This document shows, piece after piece, positions 52,701 to 63,497 of a DNA stretch of 64,000 nucleotides (positions are counted from its first letter, which is position 1; every line of letters begins with the position of its first letter). The stretch spans positions 9,858,001 through 9,922,000 of the forward strand of contig CM060200.1 in assembly GCA_030562195.1 (NCBI GenBank), in the 5' to 3' direction. Made by a program: the position numbers and the translations under genes. The stretch comes from Nipponacmea schrenckii. Lineage: Eukaryota; Mollusca; Gastropoda; Lottiidae. The notes below the pieces were generated by a model, which worked only from the letters and a program-made list of their open reading frames with translations, was not told where the DNA came from and ran no database searches.

Positions 52701-55561
52701 GCTAGATTGTGTAAGACATTTGCAGTTATGGCTGGGGAGCGTGACCAGAAAGAGACAAAAAAAAAAAAAAACTAGAATTGCTTACAATTATGAACGTATT
52801 TCGAGAGCCTTAAAATATTATGTAGGCTAAATTTGCAATTACCTACATCTAGACAATATATTGAATATCATTTGACCTAGTTTTCAAAGTCATAAAATAA
52901 TTAGGTCACACCTTCCGTAACGGTTAATGATGGCGAAAATATGAAAATTATCAATTTTTGCTGTATTTAAGTACACTTATCTCTATGAATTTTTTAAGTA
53001 AGCCAAATTAAAAAATATCTACTCGTAGACAATATATTGAATATTATTTGACCTAATTTTCAAGGTCATAGATTAAGTGGGTCACACCTTCCGTAGCCGT
53101 TAAAGTGACCTAATTTTGAAAAAATCGAAATTTAAATAATTCGAAAGAAAATACGAAATTTGAAAATCGGTCTCCAAGAAAAGGTAGATAATGATCCATT
53201 GTATCTAGGTGCTAAATTTCATCAAAATCGGTCTATCAGTAGTGTCTGAATTTCGGATTTAAGAATTGTAACGAAAATTCAAAATGGCGGCCGATATGGC
53301 AGCTTGACCTAATTATTTAGGTCAAATCAATTACTATTGACAAGTTATTTATAAAACAGTTTTCACTTTTCACCTAGCAGTTATAGACCGGAAGTTACGT
53401 AATTACGTCATTTGAGGCTAAACCGGAAGTGGAATTTTTTTTTTCACATTTTTTCAAAAATTATAAACATATCGCCTATCAACTGGTAAAGTTTCAAAAT
53501 TTTACCATTTATATTAAAGGAGAAATCACGGTCTGAAATTTTTGCCGATGACCCTTGAATATTGAATTGCAAATCGTGGGTAAAATATTTAACCTAATTG
53601 CATAAAACCTATAATTGTTAGTTGACAAATACATTGAAGTTTTCAAATCTGAAAATCCGGTCAAAATCGAACTGAAAATAAACTTGCTAAAGCAAAAAAA
53701 CCTGAACTTCCGGTTCTCACTTCCTGTCAGAGATAGAACTTCCGGTTTTGTTTTATTTGATAATAGAAATCATTCTAAGATCAACTGTAGATTTAGAATT
53801 TTTGCATCCTTTACCAGTTTGTCTGCAAACTCATCCAAGAATTACAAAAAAAAAAAAAAAAAAATAAAATAATCCGAACGATTACAATACGTTTTCGCCA
53901 AAGTCGAAATACGTAAATATAATTTAATGAATCTGGAACAAATACATAATGGAAATTAAAAGATTTAGTCAGACAATCATTGATGGCATGAATTTGGTAA
54001 CTATTCCCTACCATTTCAATTACCCTGACAAAAAAGGCTACTGATTCCTATCACATTTACTGGATTCAACAATTTACTTACATCCTTAGCTACAGTAGCA
54101 AACCATTCCTCTTTCTTCTTTTCACATTCTGCAAACTTGGGAAAATCCTACAAGAAATGTTGAGCAAAAGTTAATTTCAGTTTTCACCATTTAACCTGTA
54201 AAATCAACGGTAACCATAGAAAACCATTATAAATGGAATCGGATCAGTAAAACATTTTATGCTAATGATTGTATACGAATTTAGTTCATTCTATTTTTAG
54301 AAATCCTCTTTCTCCCTTCCTTTGGGGGTTTTTGCATGCCCATTTTTGACTAATTTTTGGTCTAGATTTGAAATTTGATGTCTGAAATTGCATTTTCTTT
54401 CAGAATTTCTGAGATAATGAGAAATTTAATTGGCGGAAGGTTATTTCTAAAAATAGTGGTTTTGTGTGCAGTGACAGTCAAGCGGATGTTGATAAAATGT
54501 AGTGGTTTACTTTTATTTTGTTTAGTTCAAAATTTTCATGGTCATGCTATATTGAAATTTTGTACAGAAGCCAAGTATTGGCCAGGCTTTCATGTGACAT
54601 ACCTGAAAGCTTTCAACGAGATTCTGGAAAAAGTTATGGAAGGTTGAATTTCGTGATTTAACATTGAAACAGATGGCAAATGAATTGGCGGACCGAGTCC
54701 AAATGGAAGTTGGACAAAGGGAAGCAACTCAAATCCCAACCAGATTACAATACAGGGTGGCAATCCGTCTGCTCCTATTCTGACTTTTCTGGAGTTTCTG
54801 TTCACACAAAAAAGCACCTACTTCTAAATAAAACAACATAACCATGGACTATATGACCATATAGTCACCAAACATTTCCAAGGAGTATAGACCAAGCTTA
54901 CCTTAAAAAACAATGGTAAAACTGGGGGACTAGTATTTTGTAAATAATAAACTGTCATTAAACTAAAAGAATAAGCAGGCAATGTGCCTTCTTTCTGTCT
55001 ATCTAAACCACAAATCTGTAAAACAAGAAACCATCAGATGTACATGGGTCGGAAATGGGATCAATTGTGTATCTCATGGTGAGAATACATACTTGACACT
55101 GTCATCGAAAATATAATAAAAGGTTTGTTTTTATTCATGTTATTCATTCCATGATCTGCCAATATTCAACTGTGTAGAATAGATTGTAATCAATATGCAA
55201 AATTCTAGAAAGTTTCTCTAACGTTCCGCCCACCAAATTGCGCAATTGTTATCAAGTCAATGAACTTAATCTTACTTTCTTTGATAACATATGGCAGAAT
55301 TGGCACAGATTGTCGAAATATTCATAACAGAGTTGGTCCTTAATATGCAAAGACAACTTACCCTTCCCCAAGTCCTAAAAACAATGCCAAGCTGTGCCAC
55401 CCTGGGATCTAGACTACTATAAATAGACAGTAGCCGACTAGTATCTCTAGCAAAACAACTATTTATAGTCAGCTGACAGACTATCTGGGTTTCAGCGTCG
55501 GTAAAAATGACTGCTGGTACTTTAGAATAAAAATCACAATGTACATCTTTAAATTTATCAT
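37606..55561 (-). CDS. TUT4/TUT7-type terminal uridylyltransferase (both ends missing)
   Basis: RNA 3' uridylation enzyme; in animals TUT4/7 tail mRNAs and let-7 precursors. Minus-strand exons, 5' to 3': 55561-55362, 55015-54902, 54147-54082, 47475-47307, 46815-46289, 45831-45684, 45122-45033, 44528-44431, 44263-44102, 42578-42489, 37719-37606. All inspected junctions keep frame. Order of parts: a partial N-terminal nucleotidyltransferase-like module ending in its PAP-associated lobe (ELWLGILRFY...DPFAPKLNVARTVNN), a Ser-rich linker, a CCHC knuckle (CGFCDTEGHLKETC), then the catalytic module with LFGSSCNGFGF, SDLDIC, GDISLYNTL and GDASKGSLSSYAYVLMLLHY. The 5' part is lost in the gap at 55569. 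The C-terminal PAP-associated lobe and knuckles are not found past 37606. TUT4 versus TUT7 cannot be decided. Confidence 0.9.
40009..40058. repeat. GGAC tetranucleotide microsatellite (first)
   Basis: About 12 units of ggac/cgga with one interruption (gaccgac), part of the 3' end of the TIR element. Confidence 0.9.
42186..42248. repeat. GGAC tetranucleotide microsatellite (second)
   Basis: Longer counterpart of the tract at 40009, about 15 units, in the duplicated copy; the length difference shows slippage after the 2-kb duplication. Confidence 0.9.
42489..42578 (-). CDS. TUT exon: HNTKLLEAYSSIDERV segment
   Basis: 90-bp exon, acceptor tttcag, donor AAAA|gtaagt. AQHNTKLLEAYSSIDERV...AFKVFAK matches the palm-to-middle-domain linker of the TUT4/7 catalytic module. 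Confidence 0.88.
42830..44020. repeat. ~68-bp minisatellite in TUT intron
   Basis: About 17 copies of a unit with 'gagatattaaaataccctac' and 'gagatataaaatgcctcaat'. It fills most of the intron between exons 44263-44102 and 42578-42489. Confidence 0.9.
44102..44263 (-). CDS. TUT exon with third catalytic Asp
   Basis: 162-bp exon encoding GLDFAEIIKGLANLL, then TTAKVPIVKFRH and SGLEGDISLYNTL. The Asp of GDIS is the third metal-binding carboxylate; vertebrates usually have V-D-I-S, here Gly precedes the Asp. Confidence 0.9.
44431..44528 (-). CDS. TUT exon with GSS and DxD catalytic motif
   Basis: 98-bp exon encoding LFGSSCNGFGFSKSDLDICL. The G-S-S helical turn and the D-x-D pair are intact, so the C-terminal nucleotidyltransferase is predicted to be active. 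Confidence 0.92.
44529..45032. other. TUT intron, nothing further recognised
   Basis: AT-rich intronic sequence between the GSS/DxD exon and the exon 45122-45033; no repeat family recognised. Confidence 0.45.
45033..45122 (-). CDS. TUT exon: catalytic module entry helix
   Basis: 90-bp exon encoding DFAPTNQEKYDRQRILRDVE then VFIQKKLYP, the helix that precedes the GSS motif in TUT4/7; phases match both neighbours. Confidence 0.88.
45684..45831 (-). CDS. TUT exon with CCHC zinc knuckle
   Basis: 148-bp exon encoding CGFCDTEGHLKETC (C-x2-C-x4-H-x4-C) and then LRPLPTM, the conserved block between the knuckle and the catalytic module in TUT4/7. Confidence 0.9.
46289..46815 (-). CDS. TUT exon: end of N-terminal module and Ser-rich linker
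   Basis: 527-bp exon beginning DPFAPKLNVARTVNN, the conserved end of the N-terminal PAP-associated lobe, then a hydrophilic linker rich in Ser, Asn and Asp (SGTESDSSSS), ending SVLSDGK at the donor (aag|gtaagc). Confidence 0.9.
47000..47190. repeat. ~30-bp AT-rich tandem repeat in TUT intron
   Basis: Irregular repeats of 'atcacaatataagtatttat' in the intron between exons 47475-47307 and 46815-46289. Confidence 0.7.
47307..47475 (-). CDS. TUT exon: first PAP-associated lobe
   Basis: 169-bp exon encoding LSELWLGILRFYILTFD and the KLAIE that joins DPFAPK in the next exon, the classic PAP-associated domain core of the N-terminal module. Confidence 0.9.
47651..48734. repeat. 1.1-kb poly(A)-ended repeat, copy 1
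   Basis: Begins AACTAGAATTGCTTACAATT and ends AACTCATCCAAGAATCGC followed by A15. A near-identical copy in the same orientation lies at 52771-53861. It contains several CCGGAAGT boxes (aacttccggt, acttccggtc). No coding frame is conserved beyond about 40 codons. Confidence 0.75.
48735..52770. other. TUT intron between the two 1.1-kb repeats
   Basis: 4-kb non-coding stretch rich in dispersed-repeat fragments: related segments starting 'aataactagacctgtttgta' at about 48822 and 49758, 'gacttgttttgattggttg' at about 48931 and 50395, and CCGGAAGT boxes near 52210-52350. It also holds a LINE fragment (50959-51165). Confidence 0.55.
50959..51165 (-). pseudogene. C-terminal remnant of a LINE reverse transcriptase
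   Basis: Minus-strand frame of about 68 codons ending in TAA at 50961-50959: REALDWNPQGHRRQGRPLHS, then GKTWNEAKRTAHNRVRWRTS and ARNEED. The GRP...TW.EA...A..R.RWR pattern ending in ..EED is the familiar tail of invertebrate non-LTR retrotransposon polymerases. Upstream reverse transcriptase motifs are absent, so this is a 5'-truncated copy in a TUT intron. Confidence 0.7.
52771..53861. repeat. 1.1-kb poly(A)-ended repeat, copy 2
   Basis: Same start and end as copy 1 at 47651, ending in a longer A run (about 19). Preceded by an A14 run directly before AACTAGAATTGC. Differences from copy 1 are scattered substitutions and short indels. Confidence 0.75.
54082..54147 (-). CDS. TUT micro-exon in N-terminal module
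   Basis: 66-bp exon, acceptor cttgtag, donor GGAT|gtaagt, encoding DFPKFAECEKKKEEWFATVA. Weakly conserved loop between the middle and PAP-associated parts; supported by splice sites and frame. Confidence 0.75.
54148..54901. other. TUT intron, nothing further recognised
   Basis: Intronic sequence with open frames on both strands (longest 90 codons) that show no family similarity. Confidence 0.45.
54902..55015 (-). CDS. TUT exon: middle domain of N-terminal module
   Basis: 114-bp exon encoding ICGLDRQKEGTLPAYSFSLM and PPVLPLFFK, paralogous to exon 37719-37606 of the catalytic module. Confidence 0.88.
55362..55561 (-). CDS. TUT exon: palm of N-terminal module
   Basis: 200-bp exon with acceptor ttttcag against the gap, donor AGG|gtaag. 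Encodes FYSKVPAVIFTDAET and DPRVAQLGIVFRTWGR. At the place of the third catalytic Asp the sequence is IVCQLTINS, without an acidic residue, as expected for a non-catalytic N-terminal module. Confidence 0.85.
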
Positions 55562-55568
55562 CTGAAAA

Positions 55569-56068
55569 NNNNNNNNNNNNNNNNNNNNNNNNNNNNNNNN
55601 NNNNNNNNNNNNNNNNNNNNNNNNNNNNNNNNNNNNNNNNNNNNNNNNNNNNNNNNNNNNNNNNNNNNNNNNNNNNNNNNNNNNNNNNNNNNNNNNNNNN
55701 NNNNNNNNNNNNNNNNNNNNNNNNNNNNNNNNNNNNNNNNNNNNNNNNNNNNNNNNNNNNNNNNNNNNNNNNNNNNNNNNNNNNNNNNNNNNNNNNNNNN
55801 NNNNNNNNNNNNNNNNNNNNNNNNNNNNNNNNNNNNNNNNNNNNNNNNNNNNNNNNNNNNNNNNNNNNNNNNNNNNNNNNNNNNNNNNNNNNNNNNNNNN
55901 NNNNNNNNNNNNNNNNNNNNNNNNNNNNNNNNNNNNNNNNNNNNNNNNNNNNNNNNNNNNNNNNNNNNNNNNNNNNNNNNNNNNNNNNNNNNNNNNNNNN
56001 NNNNNNNNNNNNNNNNNNNNNNNNNNNNNNNNNNNNNNNNNNNNNNNNNNNNNNNNNNNNNNNNNNNN
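55569..56068. other. Assembly gap (500 N)
   Basis: Exactly 500 N; real length unknown. It hides the 5' exons of the TUT gene, because the first visible exon begins 8 bp from the gap. Confidence 0.98.
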
Positions 56069-56617
56069 TTTTTTTTCTTTTTTTTTTTTTTCTTTTTTTT
56101 TTTTATATGTATGTTTTGATGTCTGATCGTCTCATGCAGATGTACTTGTCTATTCCTTGGTTTTTGTGGTCATGTACTTGATCGCAGAATGATGAATCTG
56201 TCCATTTTATACACATGTACTTGTGTATTTTAAAACTAATTGTACATTGAAATGATATATGGTTTTTGCTGTCATGTACTTGATCGCCGGGAGATAAATC
56301 TGTCCATTATTTAAACATGTAATTGTGTATTTGAAAATAAATTGTACGTTGAAATAATACGTGATTTTTTGCGGTCGTGTGCATGGCCGCGGGAACTATA
56401 TATTACATCCATTTTATAAACAAATTGTAGGTTGAAAATCTGTCCATTCATGCACATGTACTTGTGTATTTTTAAACAAATTGTACGTGGAGTATTGTAT
56501 ATTTATTTGTGGTCATGTACTTGATCGCCGGAACATATCTCTGTCCATTTGATACACATGTACTTGTGTATTTTTAGTATTTCAGACGAATTGTATATTG
56601 AGATATTATGTATTTTC

Positions 56618-56651
<34 letters not shown>

Positions 56652-56758
56652 CCAATGTATTGCCCCATGGGCTGAATGTGAGACAGGACCATGTCCTTGT
56701 GTATTGGGCCTAATTCTGACCCATGTAAAATAAAGAGTTTATTATTATTATTATTATT
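56069..56758 (+). mobile_element. Retroposon 3' end with ~110-bp internal repeats
   Basis: Four to five imperfect ~105-115 bp units around 'tcatgtacttgatcgc' and 'catgtacttgtgtatttt', then the same tail as at 15690-15945 ending in AATAAA and (TTA)n. The copy in CCDC178 has only the last unit. No coding frame is left; the upstream part is in the gap. Confidence 0.55.
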
Positions 56759-58399
56759 ACTTTATAGCAGCTTGAGCTATCATTTACTGATAGGGTAAAT
56801 CGTATAGGCTACACATCACAGAGTTAAATACACATGATAGCATCCAGGTTCGGGAGAACTAACTAGTTTCGTCATTTCGCAATACTTACATGCAGGTAAT
56901 ATTTTTACGGTTGACTTTGGACAAATAAATCATAAGATATACATGTATTATCAAGATTAATAATGATTGAAGACAGTGATCTCCTAATAGATAACCGTTA
57001 TCAAACGCTCTAGTGTTTAATTAACCAATGGTACAAATAACGAGCATCAACACTACGAAACGTTACTAGGCACAATCTGTGCAGAATTTATACATTATAC
57101 AAAATGTAATATTAATACATGTATACTGAAAACTGATTATAGAATATCACAGGTAACCACAGACAAATAAGAAAACAAAGGTAATCACAGATTGTGTGTA
57201 GACAATAATAGGATATGCAGACAAACACATTCTGTTATATTATAAAATGATATAATATGCGTCTTAGAATGAACTATGGAATATGAAAATTAAAAACTTC
57301 GACAAATTATTAGATTGCTGCCATAAATAACACAACAAAAGCTTTATATAATACGATAAGCCCAATACGTAATTATTCACCAAAATGCAATTGATTATTG
57401 AAATATTTTAAATTTTGTGAGTTTTCCAGATTTTATGAGACCAAGAAAGTTCATTGATGAATATATAGGCCTACTTATATTGACCATTCTTGAAAACTAA
57501 AATTGTATGTCCATTCTAAGACACTGTTTCCCTTTATAGCTACAAGATACGCAAACAATTACAAGAAAAAACACAAGAAACCTAAGTATTGAAATAAAAA
57601 TTACCGAAAACTGACCAATAAAGAACCAAACCACAGTCTATATCTCAGACAGGTGGGACTATTTTAATAATTTGCCCAATTGCGGATAACAGGCTTGAAT
57701 ATAAAATCTTATTCTTTGATACTCGTGTTCTTGTTGAATAATAGCGTCTCTCTTCCCGGTAACTAGAGGGATCAGATTTGATTAAGTAGTATTTAAGAAT
57801 GATTTTTGATGCCTTAGTTATTCTGTCTATAGACATTGTAGCCAGCGATACCAAATATAAATAGTATGTCCTACATATTGGACTGGGTTTGATTGATTTA
57901 GCGAGAAATTCGTTGAAATATAACATTTGATTTGACCATGTACAAAATCACTTATTGATTTTTAAATACCAAATAAATGTTACTTTGATCCAAAATAAAT
58001 AGATTTAAGAAAGTTAACCCAATTTCAATAAACGTTGCTTGCTGCAACAAAACTGTGTTTTCTACCCAGGTAAAAATCAAATTTTTACCTCAAAAAGACA
58101 CAGCTTTATTGAACATCAATCACTGGTTAAAATTTATGCATTTTCATAAAACTTGAATACTTAAGATACATGGAGATGTTTATGAAAACTTACAGATTAA
58201 AAAGGTAATCATATGCATGAGATACGCATACTCCTTCCACTCATTTTTGTTTTTTAGGTATCTTCTGATGTTGATATTTTCATGAAGTCTCCTGGTTTTA
58301 TGTTCCGTTTTATTCAAGTGTAATGACACAGTTTGATACAGAATCTGGATAAGCTCATTAGAGAGTTTTTTTGTGCTAACATGTCTTTTGTAAGTTGAG
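56759..58399. other. Intergenic stretch, nothing recognised
   Basis: AT-rich sequence on both strands without splice-supported exons or known repeat family. TUT 5' exons would lie in this direction but none was recognised. Confidence 0.4.
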
Positions 58400-60560
58400 G
58401 TTATTATAGATATATCTTCATAATATCCTGTATAATTGACAACCTTTATATATCTTCATAATATCCTGTATTATTTACAACCTTTATATATCTGCACAAT
58501 ATCCTGTATTATTTACAAACTTTATATACCTTCATAATATCCTGTATTATTTACAACCTTTATATATCTTCATAATATCCTGTATTATTTACAACCTTTA
58601 TATACCTTCATAATATCCTGTATTATTTACAACCTTTATGTGTCTTCGTAATTTCCTGTATTATTTACAACCTGTATATATGTTCATTATATCCTGCATT
58701 ATTTACAATCTTTATATATCTTCATAATATTCTGTATTTTTTACAGCCTGTATATATCTTCATAATATTCTGTATTATTTAAAACCTTTATATATCTTCA
58801 CAATATCCTGTATTATTTACAACCTTTATATATCTTCATAATATCCTGTATTATTTACAACCTTTATATACCTTCATAATATCCTGTATTATTTACAACT
58901 TTTATGTGTCTTCGTAATTTCCTGTATTATTTACAACCTGTATATATCTTCATAATATCCTGTATTATTTACAATCTTTATATATCTTCATAATATTCTG
59001 TATTTTTTACAACCTTTATATATCTGCACAATATCCTGTATTATTTACAAACTTTATATACCTTCATAATATCCTGTATTATTTACAACCTTTATATATC
59101 TTCATAATATCCTGTATTATTTACAACCTTTATATACCTTCATAATATCCTGTATTATTTACAACCTTTATGTGTCTTCGTAATTTCCTGTATTATTTAC
59201 AACCTGTATATATGTTCATTATATCCTGTATTATTTACAATCTTTATATATCTTCATAATATTCTGTATTTTTTACAACCTTTATATATCTGCACAATAT
59301 CCTGTATTATTTACAAACTTTATATACCTTCATAATATCCTGTATTATTTACAACCTTTATATATCTTCATAATATCCTGTATTATTTACAACCTTTATA
59401 TACCTTCATAATATCCTGTATTATTTACAACCTTTATGTGTCTTCGTAATTTCCTGTATTATTTACAACCTGTATATATGTTCATTATATCCTGTATTAT
59501 TTACAATCTTTATATATCTTCATAATATTCTGTATTTTTTACAGCCTGTATATATCTTCATAATATTCTGTATTATTTAAAACCTTTATATATCTTCACA
59601 ATATCCTGTATTATTTACAACCTTTATATATCTTCACAATATCCTGTATTATTTACAACCTTTATATATCTTCACAATATCCTGTATTATTTACAACCTT
59701 TATATATCTTCATAATATCCTGTATTATTTACAACCTTTATATACCTTCATAATATCCTGTATTATTTACAACTTTTATGTGTCTTCGTAATTTCCTGTA
59801 TTATTTACAATCTTTATATATCTTCATAATATTCTGTATTTTTTACAACCTGTATATATCTTCATAATATTCTGTATTATTTACAGCCTTTATATATCTT
59901 AATAAAATCTTGTATTATTAACATCCTTTATATATCTTCATAATATTCTGTATTTTTTACAACCTGTATATATCTTCACAATATCCTGTATTATTTACAA
60001 CCTTTATATACCTTCATAATATCCTGTATTTTTTACAACCTTTATATATCTGCACAATATCCTGTATTATTTACCACCTTAATATATCTTAATAAAATCT
60101 TGTATTATTTACAACCTTTATATATCTTCATAATATTCTGTATTATTTACATCCTTTATATATCTTCATTATATGCTGTATTATTTACAACCCTTATATA
60201 TCTTCATAATATCCTGTATTATTTATATCCTTCATATATCTTCACAATATCCTGTATTATTTACCACCTTAATATATCTTAATAAAATCTTGTATTATTT
60301 ACAACCTTTATATATCTTCATAATATCCTGTATTATTTACAACCTTTATATATCTTCATAACATCCTGTATTATTTACATCATTTATATATCTTCATAAT
60401 ATTCTGTGACAATTACAATCTTTTCTATCTATTCTATAATATCCTGGTTTTTTTTTACAACTTTCATATCTTAACAATATCTTGTATTTTGTACAATATT
60501 TATATTAATCTTCATATTATCCTGAATTATTCACAATCGTCTTGTATGTTTACAAACTTT
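58400..60560. repeat. 38-bp minisatellite with 265-bp higher-order period
   Basis: About 56 copies of a unit with 'tatatatcttcataatatcc' then 'tgtattatttacaacctt'. A marked variant (tgtgtcttcgtaatttcctg) recurs at about 58640, 58906, 59170 and 59435, every ~265 bp, or seven units. Confidence 0.9.
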
Positions 60561-60689
60561 CAATATTTTTTTTATCTTAATGTCCTGTACTATTAGCTAT
60601 CTTGGCGGTTGGCAAGCGTGGACAATGCGCACAATCGGACAACACCATGCAGTAGTCAGATCCGACGTGTACGTACTCAAACAACACAC

Positions 60690-61590
60690 CCATTCGACAT
60701 ACTAATGTTAACAAGACCATGCCCCATTCGACATGCTATTGTTAACAAGACCACGTCCTATTCGACATACTATTGTTAACAAGACCACGTCCTATTCGAC
60801 ATACTTATGTTAACAAGACCACGTCCAATTCGACATGCTAATGTAAACAAAACCACGTCCAATTCAACATGCTATTGTTAACAAGACCACGTCCTATTCG
60901 ACATACTTATGTTAACAAGACCACGTCCAATTCGACATACTTATGTTAACAAGACCACGTCCAATTCGACATGCTAATGTTAACAAGACCACGTCTTATT
61001 CGACATGCTAATGTTAACAAGACCACGTCCTATTCGACATACTTATGTTAACAAGACCACGTCCAATTCGACATGCTAATGTAAACAAAACCACGTCCAA
61101 TTCAACATGCTATTGATAACAAGACCACGTCCTATTCGACATACTTATGTAAACAAGACCACGTCCAATTCGACATACTTATGTTAACAAGACCACGTCC
61201 TGTTCGACATGTTATTGTTAACAATACCACGTCCTGTTCGATATGCTATTGTTAACAAGGCCACGTCCTATTCGACATACTAATGTAAACAAGGCCTCGT
61301 CCAATTCGACATACTAATGTTAACGTGACCACGTCCTATTCGACATACTAATGTTAACAAGATCACGTCCTATTCGACATGCTAGTGTAAACAAGACCAC
61401 GTCCTATTCGACATGCTAATGTAAACAAGACCACGTCCTATTCGAAATGCTATTGTTAACAAGACCACGTCCTATTCGAAATACTAATGTTAACAAGACC
61501 ACGTCCAATTCGACATACTAATTTTAACAAGACCACGCCCAATTCGACATGCTTTTGTTAACAAGACCACGTCCTATTCGACGCCAACAC
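60690..61590. repeat. 34-bp minisatellite
   Basis: About 26 copies of a unit with 'attcgacatactaatgttaa' then 'caagaccacgtcct'; variants alternate tactaatg/tgctattg and ttaac/taaac. Confidence 0.9.
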
Positions 61591-61701
61591 ATGTTTTCGG
61601 GGTAAGATGTAGTTAGATTATATTAAGTAAAGTTTCCGTGGTTAAGAAGTGGGCGTAGGGAAGGAAACGAATATTGACAAATTATTTTCAAATATTTATA
61701 G

Positions 61702-63497
61702 GAAGAATCCAGACATCGTTATACAATTAAGGCAAAGAAAATAGAGGTAAGTAATTTTCTTTGTAACAAGATTTATCTGATGAAATTTTTATGGAGAAAA
61801 AAATTTCATGAAAAAACTTGGACAACTGTATCATATTCTCTAACATGTACAAAGAGTTGATTTTACAAGTTATCAATGCCTTTGTTTCTTTTTCAAGAAT
61901 ATATGACAAAAATTCATAATTATATTTTTTCAAAATTTTTGTTTTATTTTTCGAATGAAGATTTAACTCACTAAGTATTTATTTCCCATCAATATGGATT
62001 TCGTAATCAAAATGTACCTTTTTTCTCTATTCAACGATTTATGACATGGATGGTTAATAACAAATTTTAAATTATTATTTTTTGCAAAATTTAAAAACAC
62101 AAATTCCAATTTTGTCTACTAAAATAAGAAATTTTCATGGTTAAGATGCACTGAGAACCCTAGATGAGTCATTTGAATCTGTGTCGATGCCTAATTTGAC
62201 TCATGTAATGAGAAACCATATACTCATAAGGAGTCATTTGACTCGTGCTGATGCCTTATTTGACTCACGTTAAGAGTAACCATAAACTTCAAGCAAAAAA
62301 CACTGAATTGAAAAGTTTTAAATTTCGGGGAAGGGGAGGATTGAATCTCCCAGATGTACAGGCCTAGGATGGAACAAATATTTAATTGAGAAATGGGGAT
62401 CTGGTTCGGTTGGATGAGGGTGGAAAAGGGCCATAATGCCATGGAGCAAAATGTCGAATTCCAGCTCTACTGTTACTTTTGTTTCATACACAATTGTACT
62501 TTATTTTCTTTGCTATTATTAAATGTTACGTCTTTTTCAGAGTTTACAATTGGGTTCTAAAAATACACATATTGTGAATAGATGTACCAGTAGGTGTTTA
62601 TTGCATGCAGGCATATGCTTACCATGTGAATCTGTTGGTGAACGTAAATTTTTGAGGTCTGATAATGCGGAATTTAGAGACAGTCTTTCAAATCTAATTG
62701 ATAAAGTAAATATGTTAAGCTTAAAAATGGTAAAAATGAATGAAATACAACTTCAGATTTTGTCGCACCTAGATGAAAAAAGGGAAAAAAAAAAGAAAAA
62801 AGGTGGCAAATATAAGAATTGTTTTATACATTTCTTCAAGCGTACGCCTAAAACTAAAGCCGTTGATCGGACAACCTATGACACGATTTCATTATTGTCC
62901 GCTCAGTTCGAAAATGAAGATCAGCAAGCATTAAACGAGAGTGCTTCATATTATGAAAATTTACCATTTAACAAGAGAGCTTCAGAAGAACAGCAATCAT
63001 GTAAAAAGAGAGATTCAGATGAACAGCAACCATTGAATAAGAGAGCTTCAGATGAACAACAACCATTAAATAAGAGAGATTCAGATGAACAACATCAATT
63101 AAATAATAGAGCTTCAGATGAACAGCTACTATTCAGACGAGCATCTTCCCTAGAACTGCAACATACTGGAGAAAGGAGGTACAACGTCTTAAGTTCCAGT
63201 GATAATGACATAAACTACGGTTCCAACGATAGTTTTCATAATTTTACTGGAGAAAGGAGGTACAGCGTTTTGAGTTCCAGTGTAAATGACATGAGTCACG
63301 GTTCCTATGATAGTTTTAATAATTTTACTAATCAAAATTTATTCTACCAAAACCTTAATGAAGACTTAATTTCAGTTTTAGAATCACAGTCTTATTCTTT
63401 TCCACCAATTGCAAGTGTAGTACAAGGGATGCATCAACCCTTGAAAAGAAACCAAAATCTGTATGGAACAACAGTTGATTTGACCCTTCTGTACTGA
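61702..63497 (+). CDS. Last two exons of an unrecognised gene with repeated basic tail
   Basis: Exon 61702-61746 (tatag/gag|gtaagt) encodes EESRHRYTIKAKKIE and joins in frame to exon 62541-63497 (tttttcag), which begins SLQLGSKNTH and ends at TGA 63495-63497. Features, numbered from the upstream Met at 62523: a Cys-rich patch (21-35), a helix/coiled-coil-like part (50-85), a Lys run (89-93), six 11-aa repeats of (N/K)KR(A/D)SDEQQPL type (150-215), and two 27-aa repeats TGERRY(N/S)VLSSS...DSF.NF (215-268). RRAS and KRAS motifs look like basophilic-kinase sites. It resembles the cytosolic tail of a larger protein, but no family was recognised. Upstream exons are not visible. Confidence 0.6.
61747..62540. 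other. Intron with a 65-bp direct duplication
   Basis: Intron between the two exons of the unrecognised gene. Around 62167-62285 two ~60-bp segments (gagtcatttga...tgactca...gag.aaccata) are repeated in tandem. Nothing else recognised. Confidence 0.5.

Noticed and set aside
57645..57926. 93-codon minus ORF considered as a TUT 5' exon
   Set aside because: No similarity to the TUT N-terminal region, no convincing splice sites, and amino-acid content typical of AT-rich random sequence.
60100..60361. Repetitive ORFs (YLQPLYIFII-like) in the 38-bp array
   Set aside because: The unit length causes frame rotation and accidental open frames; no start context or gene neighbours support coding.
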